Shown here one piece after another: positions 9,080 to 15,761 of a DNA stretch of 64,000 bases. Made by a program: the position numbers and the translations under genes. The stretch is from Dyella_A sp050749815 (GTDB taxonomy: Bacteria; Pseudomonadota; Gammaproteobacteria; Xanthomonadales; Rhodanobacteraceae). The DNA lies in contig NZ_CP192735.1 in assembly GCF_050749815.1 (NCBI RefSeq), forward strand, positions 1,922,001-1,986,000, given 5' to 3'. How positions within the stretch are numbered: position 1 is the first letter of the stretch; every line of letters starts with the position of its first letter. The notes under the pieces were generated by a model. The model was not told the DNA's origin. It worked only from the letters and a program-made list of their open reading frames with translations, and ran no database searches.

Positions 9080-9103
9080 ATTCGCAATTCGCGAATCGCG
9101 AAT
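9080..9103. promoter_or_regulatory. 24-bp near-perfect palindrome, likely operator of the winged-helix gene
   Basis: ATTCGC-A-ATTCGCGAAT-C-GCGAAT is symmetric about 9091/9092, with a single mismatched pair (A9086 against C9097). It contains the perfect 10-mer ATTCGCGAAT. It lies 15-38 bp upstream of the start of the winged-helix gene (9065), where a dimeric repressor would overlap the promoter or leader. A further GCGAATATCGCG follows to the right. Confidence 0.6.
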
Positions 9104-9175
9104 ATCGCGGATTAAACGGAGCACGGCAAGCGTGTCACTGCAGAAAGAGCCGGTCTCGTAGCGTCGGACTGACTC

Positions 9176-9213
9176 CCGCTAATTTCACTTGGACCCCAAA
9201 CTGAAATTAGCGG
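9176..9213. repeat. 12-bp inverted repeat, possible mobile-element end remnant or operator
   Basis: CCGCTAATTTCA (9176-9187) and its exact complement TGAAATTAGCGG (9202-9213) flank a 14-base loop. The arms are AT-rich against a GC-rich background. The sequence type recalls the nested ends of IS21-like elements (CTAATTT/AAATTAG motifs), but no transposase is present, so this may be a solo scar. A regulatory hairpin is the alternative. Confidence 0.5.
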
Positions 9214-9238
9214 CGCGATCAACGCTCAGACAAAGCCT

Positions 9239-9276
9239 GTTGCCCAATCAGCAACCAAGGTTGCCAAAACAGCAAC
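9239..9276. repeat. Twin short inverted repeats spaced 21 bp
   Basis: Two copies of GTTGC-N7-GCAAC occur at 9239-9255 and 9260-9276. Their 21-bp period equals two helical turns, so two dimers could bind on the same DNA face. They lie between the DUF5655 nuclease and the winged-helix gene, about 175-210 bp upstream of the latter. No binding protein can be named. Confidence 0.5.
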
Positions 9277-9310
9277 ACCCTCGCGTGCAGATCTGTGGTC
9301 GCTTCAGCCA

Positions 9311-10240
9311 TCAACTTTCGCCATAACTGCGATCCAGCAGGGGTTTGGCCCGCTCGAAATCGGCCATCGTCCGCAGGCACAGCTCCAGGTCACCGGTGCC
9401 CCACGTGCCGATGTTGCGCACGTCGCGGCTGAAGCCCTCCTCCAGCGCCACCGTGTCCGGGTCCAGCTTCAGCATCACCAGCAGCTTGTCCCGGTACGGG
9501 ATCACGCAGGCAAAGTTCTTCAGGCGCCGGAAAGCGACGTAGAGCTTCAGGTGCTTTTCCTGCACGTCGTCGCCCAGCGCCAGCAGGTAGCCGGACAGAG
9601 CCGTGTAGAGCTCCTTGATGACGGGCTGCGCCTGGCTGAGCTGCTCCTCCGCCGTCTTGTCCTTGCCCACCGGCTTGGGTTTTGTACTGGTGGTCGAGCC
9701 AGCGGCATCGGCCTTGGCGGTGGTCGCGTCGTCGACACTCACGCTGTTGACCAGATCGAGCAGCAACAGATCCTCGCCGAACAGCTTGTAGCGGATCAGC
9801 TCGATATTGCGCGGGATCTGCTGCACCGCGTGCTGGTCGTAGCGGGTGAAGTCAGCGGCGATGCACAGCAGGCGCGTGCCGGACCAGTCGATCTGCTCGG
9901 CCACCTCCTTGCCCAGCTTCTCCATCACCAGCCACTGGAACTCGGCGCGGTGATCCATCAGCCAGTCCAGATAGAACAGACCCTGGTTGATCACGTTCTC
10001 GTTGCTGTGACGCTTGTACTCGACGATCACCGGGCAGCCGTTCTCGTCCAGCCCCAGCGAGTCGATGCGACCCTTGTGGGTCTTGCCGGTGACGTACTCG
10101 GTGGCGAGGAAGCGCACGCCGAGGAAGGTCGGCATGTGCTCCTCGATCAGGGATTGCAAGTGCTTTTCAACGGCTGCCGCGCGGCCGGCCAGTTCCTGCG
10201 CTGTCCCCGAGGCGAGCCGGAACAATTGAATGTCGCTCAT
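9311..10240 (-). CDS. DUF5655-containing PD-(D/E)xK nuclease-like protein
   Basis: A 309-residue protein. The N-terminal half shows a PD-(D/E)xK nuclease core: Asp60 in GRIDSLGLD, Glu74-x-Lys76 in VIVEYK, and a helix with Gln86 (ENVINQGLFYLDWLM), as in NucS/RecB-like endonucleases. A Thr/Lys/Ala-rich linker (about 170-200) leads to a C-terminal DUF5655-type domain with FRRLKNFACVIPYRDKLLVM and the family-typical end RDVRNIGTWGTGDLEL. The start at 10240 is chosen because its ATG overlaps the stop of the upstream UDG-like gene by 4 bp; the longer frame from 10492 lies wholly inside that gene. Such proteins are often found next to restriction systems. The DNA substrate and whether it cuts are unknown. 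Confidence 0.8.
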   Translation of the reverse strand: MSDIQLFRLASGTAQELAGRAAAVEKHLQSLIEEHMPTFLGVRFLATEYVTGKTHKGRIDSLGLDENGCPVIVEYKRHSNENVINQGLFYLDWLMDHRAEFQWLVMEKLGKEVAEQIDWSGTRLLCIAADFTRYDQHAVQQIPRNIELIRYKLFGEDLLLLDLVNSVSVDDATTAKADAAGSTTSTKPKPVGKDKTAEEQLSQAQPVIKELYTALSGYLLALGDDVQEKHLKLYVAFRRLKNFACVIPYRDKLLVMLKLDPDTVALEEGFSRDVRNIGTWGTGDLELCLRTMADFERAKPLLDRSYGES

Positions 10241-11535
10241 GCCATTTCCCTCCGGCTGCCTTCCATTGCCCGTAGCAGCAAGGCACGCATGCTCCGCGCG
10301 CCTTCGGCATACTTCGCCAACTCGGGATTCGCGCGAAGCAGCTCGGGCTCTTGATCGTGACTGCGCGCAAAAAGCGCGCGCTGCTGAAAATTCTGGGCGA
10401 AGTGCGGGAACTGAACCACAGTCAGGCCGTGGTCTCGCAATCGATCGATCACCGGCTTTCCCTCGAATCGAAGTTCGTGCATGGCGTCCCATGCCGGCTT
10501 TCCGAACACAACAACCCAGCGCAGGGTGGGATAGGCCCGCAACTCACCAACCAGACGTTCGGTTGCACAACGATTCGCGGCCGGGCTTGCTGCAATGTCC
10601 GGCGCAGCGAATCGATAGCCGTCATCCACCATCAGGCAGCACTTCACGACCGAGGTAGTGAGGATGGCGGGGTTGTCATTGAGATCGCCGTCCAGCGATA
10701 TCCCAAGCGCATCTGCAAACCCATGTGCTGCAAGAAGTTGCTTGATGACCTCCTGCGCCCCGTGGAACGCCGCATGACTGGCAGCTTGCTCCACCGGCAT
10801 TGTGGCCAGCGCCCGAGCGAAAGTTTCGATCTGACCTCCCGGGGTGATCCCCACCAAGGCCACGACCGGTGCGCCCGGACAATTTCCCAAAGGCGCGAAG
10901 CGCAACTTCCGCTTTCCCTCCACCGCGATTGTCAGCGCGTCCAGATCAAAAGCGCCCGCCTTGAGCATCCCTGAGCGCCGACAACAATGCTCGGCGAAAT
11001 CAACGTCCTTGACGGCATGAAAAGTTATTGACGACTTTACGGGCTTGGCAGTCGTGACCATCTCTTTCGTCACGGCCGGTGAAGCAAGTTGTGCAACCTG
11101 CGAAGGCGAAGCCGGGACAGTGCTTAGAGCGTCGGGTGCCACAGCATGGTCCGCCACGGGCGCGACGCTCACCCCAAGAACGGCAAGCAGCTCCGTCAAC
11201 GCCGACAAGTCGGGCACGTCCACGGCAATTCCGGTAGCGCTCGAGCCCGGCTTGTACGGAAACGTGGACAGGTTGGTGTTCTTGTATAGGTAGTTGGGGC
11301 CCAGCTTGGCGACACGGGTTGCATCAAAGCCTGCACGCTTAGCCGTCGTCGGATGCAATACGAGCGGCTGTTTGGCAACCGCCTTGGGCTTTTCCCTGCG
11401 CTCGCTGCGAGAGACCTTGACGTAGACTCGCTGACCACCCATCGCCGGATGGGCATAACCCAGGGCATGGGTCTTGTCCTCCACTTCGTGGAAGCCGTAA
11501 CGCTTGAGCGATGCCGCGATCTGCAATGAATCCAT
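10237..11535 (-). CDS. Two-domain protein with C-terminal uracil-DNA-glycosylase-like domain
   Basis: A 432-residue protein I do not recognise as a named family. Residues 1-120 form a domain of unknown function (SLKRYGFHEVEDKTHALGYA, later YLYKNTNLSTFPY). A Pro/Ala/Val linker covers 121-168. Residues 171-390 fit the UDG superfamily: VGITPGG (228-234) matches motif A, TTSVVKCC (293-300) resembles the TNVVKC segment of family 4 enzymes, VVVFGKPAW (341-349) is the core strand and helix, and HFAQN (378-382) sits where motif B (HPS) is expected. Cys184/185, Cys219, Cys299/300 and Cys323 could ligate an iron-sulfur cluster as in family 4 UDGs (inference). It follows hsdS by 32 bp and overlaps the DUF5655 nuclease gene by 4 bp, so it is part of the restriction operon. 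A DNA-base excision role in defence is possible but untested. Confidence 0.65.
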   Translation of the reverse strand: MDSLQIAASLKRYGFHEVEDKTHALGYAHPAMGGQRVYVKVSRSERREKPKAVAKQPLVLHPTTAKRAGFDATRVAKLGPNYLYKNTNLSTFPYKPGSSATGIAVDVPDLSALTELLAVLGVSVAPVADHAVAPDALSTVPASPSQVAQLASPAVTKEMVTTAKPVKSSITFHAVKDVDFAEHCCRRSGMLKAGAFDLDALTIAVEGKRKLRFAPLGNCPGAPVVALVGITPGGQIETFARALATMPVEQAASHAAFHGAQEVIKQLLAAHGFADALGISLDGDLNDNPAILTTSVVKCCLMVDDGYRFAAPDIAASPAANRCATERLVGELRAYPTLRWVVVFGKPAWDAMHELRFEGKPVIDRLRDHGLTVVQFPHFAQNFQQRALFARSHDQEPELLRANPELAKYAEGARSMRALLLRAMEGSRREMA

Positions 11536-11567
11536 TCTGACCTCCCCTCGGGCGTTACAAATAATTT

Positions 11568-12896
11568 TTACTGACGCGCGCGCACGTCGATCTTGCCGGT
11601 GACGGCGGCGGAGATCAGGGCGCTGCGGCGTTCGCGCAAAAGCTCGACCGCCTGTTCCGCCGAATCCGCGAGCCGATCAAATTCGGATTGAAGGACTTCG
11701 ATAGATCGGTTGATTTCGCGCTGCTCGTCAACCGGAGGCAAGGGAATCTTCCGCGATGCCATGACTGAAAGCGGGATGCGGGATCTTGTCGAACCCGACG
11801 AGAGATTCCCGGCATCGTAGGTCGCACCGACGGTCAAAGCCCATGCAGCGAACTCCGGGAGGGCGCGATCGGTGTCCAGCCGAAAGCGAAAGCAATCAGC
11901 CTTCACCAGAGCAGGATAAATATGCTCGGGAGCAACGCATGCGCGGCCCACGACGTTGTTGTCATCACCGAGGCCCCCGATCAAAAGATCGCCCTCTCTG
12001 ACCTCGTGCCTCGCCATCTCGGATTCGAAATATCCAAGCTCGATGAATGCGGCATCCCGGTCATCAAATCGTCCACCGCGAATATTTTGCAGGCGAATTA
12101 CCCGAGCCCCCTCTTCGACGTAGTGATCGGACTTGAGGCCAGAACCGAACGGACCGTCGCATTTGCTGACAGTTACCCGCCCCAAGGCCATGACATCCCA
12201 ATGCGCCGGCACTTCGCCCAGCCAGGGGATGCCGGAGTCCTTCAGGGGGACGTTGGGGTTGAGGCCGCGGGTGACGGCGTGGGAGATGGTGGCCTGACGC
12301 TTTTCGGCCAGCAGCGCCAGCAGCTTTTCCTGTTCGGCGATTAGGGCGTCGATCTTGGCGGTTTCGCGGTCGAGGAACGCGACGATCGCCTCCTGCTCTT
12401 TCAACGGCGGCATCGGTAGGAGAAGGCTACCCGCATCTGCCCACCTGAAATCAGTGGAGCGCTCTCGGATACCTTTCGCTAGCGAGGCAATGAAGCCACC
12501 GATGGCCATGTATCTCAGGACATGTGCGTAGTAGTGGGAATTGGTTGTCCCCATCTTAGGACGGCAGACGGAGTAGACCGGCGTGGACTTGCCATCAGAG
12601 TCCGAGACCCCAATCGCCCCGGCAAAGGCGTCCATGGCGTGAATAACGAGGTCTCCACGCCGAACACCCTGATACCCAATCTCTTGGAGAGCATTCGTAA
12701 ATCCATCTGTCCTGCGATTGCCTCGCAAGGTGACTTGGCCATCTCTAAAAGCGGTGACTATCTCGTCCTCATCACGGACCGGGCGCTTCATCAAGTCGAA
12801 CAGATATTTTGTGCGCCGTTCGTCCCAATGCGCAGGCATCTCCCCCAACCAAGAGATCCCGCTTTCCGTGTATTCCGGATACCGCGGCAGGCTCAC
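11568..12896 (-). CDS. hsdS: Type I restriction-modification specificity subunit HsdS
   Basis: The 442-residue subunit chooses the bipartite DNA target of the type I complex. It has the usual two-fold layout. Target-recognition domain 1 opens with SGISWLGEMPAHW, and target domain 2 opens with the repeat-like SGIPWLGEVPAHW. Each is followed by a conserved coiled-coil spacer: LKEQEAIVAFLDRETAKID with its following helix, and PPVDEQREINRSIEVLQ with its following helix. Both domains appear intact, so the protein should specify a normal split site that I cannot predict. The start is GTG at 12896, with GGAG about 10 bases upstream; I see no better ATG. A 160-bp gap with a REP-like hairpin and a G-run tract separates it from hsdM, which is unusually long for this gene pair. 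Confidence 0.94.
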   Translation of the reverse strand: MSLPRYPEYTESGISWLGEMPAHWDERRTKYLFDLMKRPVRDEDEIVTAFRDGQVTLRGNRRTDGFTNALQEIGYQGVRRGDLVIHAMDAFAGAIGVSDSDGKSTPVYSVCRPKMGTTNSHYYAHVLRYMAIGGFIASLAKGIRERSTDFRWADAGSLLLPMPPLKEQEAIVAFLDRETAKIDALIAEQEKLLALLAEKRQATISHAVTRGLNPNVPLKDSGIPWLGEVPAHWDVMALGRVTVSKCDGPFGSGLKSDHYVEEGARVIRLQNIRGGRFDDRDAAFIELGYFESEMARHEVREGDLLIGGLGDDNNVVGRACVAPEHIYPALVKADCFRFRLDTDRALPEFAAWALTVGATYDAGNLSSGSTRSRIPLSVMASRKIPLPPVDEQREINRSIEVLQSEFDRLADSAEQAVELLRERRSALISAAVTGKIDVRARQ

Positions 12897-12926
12897 GACC
12901 GTACTCCGCGCGAGCCAAGACGCTGG

Positions 12927-12946
12927 ATGCCAGCCTGCGCTGGCAT
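12927..12946. repeat. REP-like palindrome
   Basis: Perfect 8-bp arms ATGCCAGC/GCTGGCAT around CTGC, set in the wider context CGCTGG...CATGTCGG that resembles the common Xanthomonadales REP form (GGATxCCxGCCTGCGCxGG). It lies 30 bp upstream of hsdS and could act as a hairpin between hsdM and hsdS. Confidence 0.55.
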
Positions 12947-12987
12947 GTCGGTGAGGGTGATGGGGACGGTAGCGGTCGTGATGGTAA

Positions 12988-13048
12988 GGGGGAGCTGGGT
13001 GTGGGCGTGGGAGTGCGGGTGGGCGCGGTGGGGCTGGGGCGGGATGGG
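12988..13048 (+). other. Dense G-run tract, G-quadruplex candidate
   Basis: About ten runs of three or more G occur within 61 bases on the plus strand, separated by loops of 1-8 bases, with a slightly less dense G-rich lead-in from 12950. The operon is transcribed leftwards, so the G-rich strand is the template. A quadruplex here would affect polymerase passage from hsdM into hsdS. No gene is encoded. Confidence 0.6.
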
Positions 13049-13056
13049 TTGCGTGG

Positions 13057-14895
13057 TCATTCGGCCAGTTCTCCCAGCATGGCCATGATCCGCGCGGACA
13101 CAGCCTTCAATTCCTCGTCGATGGCGTACAGCGGGCGCGGCGGCTCGAACACGTAGAAGTGGCGGTTGAAGGGAATCTCATAGCCCACCTTGCTCTTGGC
13201 CTCGTCAATCCAGGCGTCGGGGGCGTGCGGCAGCACTTCACGCTCGAAGTAGGCCTGGATGTCCTCGCCCAGCGGCACGTTCTCGGTGTCGCGCAGGCTG
13301 CTGTCCGGCTGCGGCTGGCCCTTCTGCTTGCCCTTCTGGCCCAGCACCACCTTGCCCTGCTCGTCGCGCAGCGGGCGCTCGACGGTGATGGTGGTGTAGC
13401 CGAACTCCTCGTTGCGGAAGATGCGCGCCAGCGGCGCCACCTTCACCTTGCTGCCGGGCGGCGGCTCGGGGGCGAATTCGGCGGCGGCGATGATGGTGCG
13501 CTCCACTTCCTTGCCGTCGGCGTCGAACACGGTGGCCAGTTCAGCCTCCTGGAATTCGCCGAACAGCTTGGTGATGGCGTCGATGTGCGCGTCGCTCATT
13601 TCCTTGCGCTTGGAGCCGAGGCTCTTGCGCATCTTCTGCCAGAAGCTGCCGGCGTCGATGAGTTGCACGTAGCCCTTGCGGTCGTGCTCTTTCTTGTTGG
13701 AGACCACCCACACGTAGGTGGCGATGCCGGTGTTGTAGAACATGTCGGTGGGCAGGGCGACGATGGCCTCCACCAAGTCGTTCTCCAGCAGATATCGGCG
13801 GATCTCGCTTTCGCCGCTGCCGGCGCCGCCGGTGAACAGCGGCGAGCCGTTGAGCACGATGCCGAAGCGGCTGCCGCCGTCCACCCCCGGGCGCATTTTG
13901 GACACCAGGTGCAGCAGGAACAGCATGGAGCCGTCGGACACGCGCGGCAGGCCAGGGCCGAAGCGGCCGTCGAAGCCCTTTTCCTCGTGCTCCTTGCGGA
14001 TCGCCTTCTCGACCTTCTTCCACTCCACGCCGAACGGCGGGTTGGACAGCATGTAGTCGAACTTGCGCGCGGCGTGGCCGTCGTCGCTGAGCGTGTTGCC
14101 GGGCACCATGTTGGTGACCTCCTGCCCGCGGATCAGCATGTCCGCCTTGCAGATGGCGTAGGACTCGTCGTTGAGCTCCTGGCCGTACAGCGACAGGCGC
14201 GCCTCCGGGTTGTGGTCGCGCAGGAACTCGGCGGCGACCGAGAGCATGCCGCCGGTGCCCGCCGTGGGATCGTAGATGGCGCGCACCACGCTGTTGCCGG
14301 GGGTGAGCACCTCGTCGTCCTCGATAAAAATGAGGTTGACCATCAACCGGATGACTTCGCGCGGGGTGAAGTGCTCACCGGCGGTTTCGTTGGAGAGTTC
14401 CGCGAACTTGCGGATCAGCTCCTCGAACACCAGGCCCATCTGCACGTTATCGACACTGTCGGGGTGCAGATCGACGTTGGCGAACTTTTCGGTAACCAGG
14501 TACAGCAGGTCGGCCTTGGCCAGCCGGTTGACCTGGGCGGCGAAGTCGAAGCGTTCGAAGATCTCGCGTACCTCGGACGAAAAGCCCTGCACGTAGCTGT
14601 GCAGATTCGACTCGATGTGGTCCTGGTCGCCTACCAGCATGGGCAGGTCCAGCGGGGAGGCGTTGTAGAACTTCACGCCCGATACGCGACGAAGAAACTG
14701 ATCGGGGTCGATCTCGGCTGCCTCGCGCTTCTTCTTTTCCGCCAGCACCTTGGGCTTGGTGGCTTCCAGCACGCAATCCAGCCGACGCAGTACCGTGAAC
14801 GGCAAGATCACCCGGCCGTATTCGGATTGCTTGTAGTCGCCGCGCAGCAGGTCGGCGACGGACCAGATGAGGGCCGAGAGGGAGGTTTGGTTCAT
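13057..14895 (-). CDS. hsdM: Type I restriction-modification DNA methyltransferase HsdM
   Basis: The 612-residue N6-adenine methyltransferase subunit protects host DNA and forms the core of both the methylase and the restriction complex. An N-terminal HsdM_N helical domain (1-150) is followed by a gamma-class methyltransferase domain. The AdoMet motif I is DPTAGTGG at 209-216 and the catalytic motif IV is NPPF at 285-288. The length is at the upper end for HsdM, with a charged stretch (about 490-560, rich in Lys/Gln/Glu) before the C-terminal helices. It is the first gene of the island; its promoter must lie in the 312 bases shared with the divergent DUF302 gene. All catalytic motifs are intact, so the host genome should carry its mark. 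Confidence 0.96.
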   Translation of the reverse strand: MNQTSLSALIWSVADLLRGDYKQSEYGRVILPFTVLRRLDCVLEATKPKVLAEKKKREAAEIDPDQFLRRVSGVKFYNASPLDLPMLVGDQDHIESNLHSYVQGFSSEVREIFERFDFAAQVNRLAKADLLYLVTEKFANVDLHPDSVDNVQMGLVFEELIRKFAELSNETAGEHFTPREVIRLMVNLIFIEDDEVLTPGNSVVRAIYDPTAGTGGMLSVAAEFLRDHNPEARLSLYGQELNDESYAICKADMLIRGQEVTNMVPGNTLSDDGHAARKFDYMLSNPPFGVEWKKVEKAIRKEHEEKGFDGRFGPGLPRVSDGSMLFLLHLVSKMRPGVDGGSRFGIVLNGSPLFTGGAGSGESEIRRYLLENDLVEAIVALPTDMFYNTGIATYVWVVSNKKEHDRKGYVQLIDAGSFWQKMRKSLGSKRKEMSDAHIDAITKLFGEFQEAELATVFDADGKEVERTIIAAAEFAPEPPPGSKVKVAPLARIFRNEEFGYTTITVERPLRDEQGKVVLGQKGKQKGQPQPDSSLRDTENVPLGEDIQAYFEREVLPHAPDAWIDEAKSKVGYEIPFNRHFYVFEPPRPLYAIDEELKAVSARIMAMLGELAE

Positions 14896-15207
14896 CGCGA
14901 GGAAGCGCCCCTGGAAACAACTGGATGGTGATGCACTGCATCCTGTCCGGCGCCCCCGTAACCCGTGGACGTCGGCGCGCAGCGCGGCAAGCGGGTGATC
15001 TTAGGCGGCATGGGCGCAACCACCAAGGGCGGATATGCCCACTCACCATCCGCCCCGAGAGCGCCGCCTTGCGGGGTGGGAACCAGGCGCTCCGTCATCA
15101 CGCTGGCGCCCCCTCGCATGAAAGCGCGATGTGGCTCCGACTTGACGAAACCGGTACTCGCGGAAGCGCATGGTGCGCGAAGATTTGCCCCTCTAGGAGA
15201 CGCGACC
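14896..15207. other. Divergent intergenic region between hsdM and DUF302
   Basis: These 312 bases must hold the hsdM-operon promoter (leftward) and the DUF302 promoter (rightward). An open frame continues leftwards from the DUF302 start but has no ribosome site. I see no clear promoter boxes, operator or RNA. Confidence 0.45.
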
Positions 15208-15591
15208 ATGATCTACAAGAAGCAGACAACCAAACCCCTCGTCCAGGCCGTCGAAGCCATGCAGTCCGCAGTGAAGGCCCACGGCTTTGGCGTGCTGCAC
15301 ACCTACGACTTCAAGCAGACGCTGGCGGACAAGGGTTTTCCGTTGGCCAACGGTTGCATCGTGATGGAGGTGTGCAACCCGAAGCAGGCGTCGGAGGTGC
15401 TGGCGATGGACATGACGCTGAATATGGCGCTGCCGTGCCGGGTGTCGGTGTACGAGCAGGACGGCGCGACCTGGATCGGGATGGTGCCGCCGACCGACCA
15501 GCTGTCGCTGATCTCGCGCGATCCGCTGATTGCCGAGGCGGCGCGCGGCGTGGAGGCGACGATGAAGGCGATTATCGACGCGGCGGTGTAA
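15208..15591 (+). CDS. DUF302 domain-containing protein
   Basis: A 127-residue cytoplasmic protein of the DUF302 family. The typical features are a helix-strand start (VEAMQSAVKAHGFGVLHTYD), the segment LADKGFPLANGCIVMEVCNP, and PCRVSVYEQDGATWIGMVPP near the end. The fold is an alpha-beta sandwich dimer of unknown biochemical role, sometimes linked to metal or redox stress. The start at 15208 is chosen because CTAGGAG lies 8 bases upstream and homologues begin near here; the longer frame from 14965 is not family-like. The gene stands alone, divergent from hsdM and convergent with the M13 peptidase. The 170-base gap that follows contains nothing recognisable. Confidence 0.85.
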   Translation: MIYKKQTTKPLVQAVEAMQSAVKAHGFGVLHTYDFKQTLADKGFPLANGCIVMEVCNPKQASEVLAMDMTLNMALPCRVSVYEQDGATWIGMVPPTDQLSLISRDPLIAEAARGVEATMKAIIDAAV

Positions 15592-15761
15592 GAGCGGGCA
15601 GCACCGAGCATCGCAGGGGCGCGCCTGCCACCGATATGGCGAGTGTGCCGAGGGCGCTCCCTCCGCTCACGCCGGCAGCGGCGCGACCAGCAACGCGGCG
15701 CGCCCTTCAGGTCCACCACGGCGGCATGGGCGCGCCCGATGAGCGCAGCCCCGCCGCAGCC

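Noticed and set aside
12950..13056. Plus-strand open frame through the G-run tract
   Set aside because: The translation is a Gly/Trp/Val-rich artefact of the G-runs and has no start signal.
15592..15761. Possible small gene between DUF302 and the M13 peptidase
   Set aside because: Open frames here are short continuations of neighbouring shadows with no ribosome site.
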